Assembly: GCA_964567045.1 (NCBI GenBank)
Contig: CAZMLE010000143.1
Coordinates: 1-6,598, forward strand
DNA length: 6,598 nt
From: JAFNGF01 sp964567045
GTDB lineage: Bacteria; Planctomycetota; Phycisphaerae; Sedimentisphaerales; Anaerobacaceae
Direction of reading: 5' to 3'
Positions 6,397-6,598 of the stretch are shown here, in pieces. The translations under genes were made by a program, and so were the position numbers. Position 1 is the first letter of the stretch, and the number at the start of each line of letters is the position of its first letter. A model generated the notes under the pieces. That model did no database searches and was not told the DNA's origin. It saw nothing but the letters and a program-made list of their open reading frames with translations.

Positions 6397-6598
6397 CGGT
6401 TTGCTCCATTGCGCTCCTGCTGAATATATTTGCCAATCGTTTCTACAGTATCGACCCACAATCCGTTAGCGGGATCCTGGGCATACCGGCAAAGGGCTTC
6501 GAGAGTAGAAGCAGCAGTAGTCTGGCGCCCGGCCGGGCCGATTTCGTGCCCGAAAAAAATAAGCCAGCGGCCTTCGGCTGCCGCCTTATCAATAAGCT
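6393..6598 (-). CDS. Probable polysaccharide deacetylase, C-terminal fragment (5'-partial)
   Basis: An open minus-strand frame enters at the right edge (first full codon at 6596) and ends at TGA 6395-6393 after 67 residues. The visible part contains GRWLIFFGHEIG (9-20), then TLEALCRYA and GLWVDTVETIGKYIQ. This resembles the end of NodB-type (CE4) polysaccharide deacetylases: a late strand with a 'W-x-I-F-x-x-H-x-x-G' pattern, then a helix with 'L-x-x-L', then 'W-V-x-T-V-x-x-I-x-x-Y'. The metal-binding Asp/His-His motifs would be upstream and are not seen, so the family call rests on the tail alone. Its TGA overlaps the ATG of the ceramidase-like gene (ATGA), pointing to translational coupling. 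Another possibility is a different TIM-barrel hydrolase with a similar end. Confidence 0.65.
   Translation of the reverse strand, partial: LIDKAAAEGRWLIFFGHEIGPAGRQTTAASTLEALCRYAQDPANGLWVDTVETIGKYIQQERNGANR
6404..6407 (-). promoter_or_regulatory. Shine-Dalgarno GGAG that decides the ceramidase-like start
   Basis: GGAG on the minus strand ends 7 bases before ATG 6396 and lies inside the last codons of the upstream gene. An in-frame upstream ATG at 6459 would add 21 residues before the signal peptide (MGRYCRNDWQIYSAGAQWSKP) and overlap the deacetylase coding sequence deeply, so 6396 is preferred. Confidence 0.7.

Overview
The window looks like a stretch of chromosome from a free-living bacterium of the PVC superphylum, most likely a planctomycete of the Phycisphaerae/Sedimentisphaerae kind. 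The reasons are a very large secreted CotH/PA14/lamin-tail protein, a Tat-exported TIM-barrel sugar isomerase-like protein, an exported ceramidase-family protein, and moderate GC with loose gene packing. This is inference from gene content; there is no rRNA or marker gene to confirm it. I see no phage, insertion sequence, CRISPR array or defence system.

Layout. Bases 1-3251 (+) hold the C-terminal 1082 residues of a large multidomain extracellular protein that runs off the left edge. It is followed after 19 bases by a Tat-exported sugar phosphate isomerase/epimerase-like TIM-barrel protein (3271-4281, +), probably in the same transcript. An elongator tRNA-Met(CAU) lies convergent to it (4289-4362, -), with a good sigma70-type promoter at 4457-4428. 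Bases 4363-4860 are mostly intergenic: the tRNA promoter and leader, two hairpins, a doubtful 57-residue ORF (4570-4743, +) and an 8-bp inverted repeat. A small ribbon-helix-helix/SeqA-N-like protein (4861-5073, +) follows with a strong ribosome binding site. It converges with a two-gene minus-strand unit: an exported ceramidase-family protein (6396-5080) and, upstream and overlapping it by ATGA, the C-terminal 67 residues of a probable polysaccharide deacetylase that runs off the right edge. That fragment has no start codon in the window and is easily missed.

How the genes may work together. The plus-strand pair encodes a huge extracytoplasmic carbohydrate/adhesion-type protein and an exported sugar-type enzyme. 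The minus-strand pair encodes two proteins from families that cleave N-acyl amide bonds (N-acetyl on polysaccharide, N-acyl on lipid) and appears translationally coupled. Both sets suggest handling of glycans or glycolipids outside the cytoplasm. The most interesting points are the apparent nested domain insertion in the large protein, the loss of the ceramidase nucleophile motif while the putative zinc ligands remain, and the coupled deacetylase/ceramidase-like pair. I did not find a convincing undescribed system.
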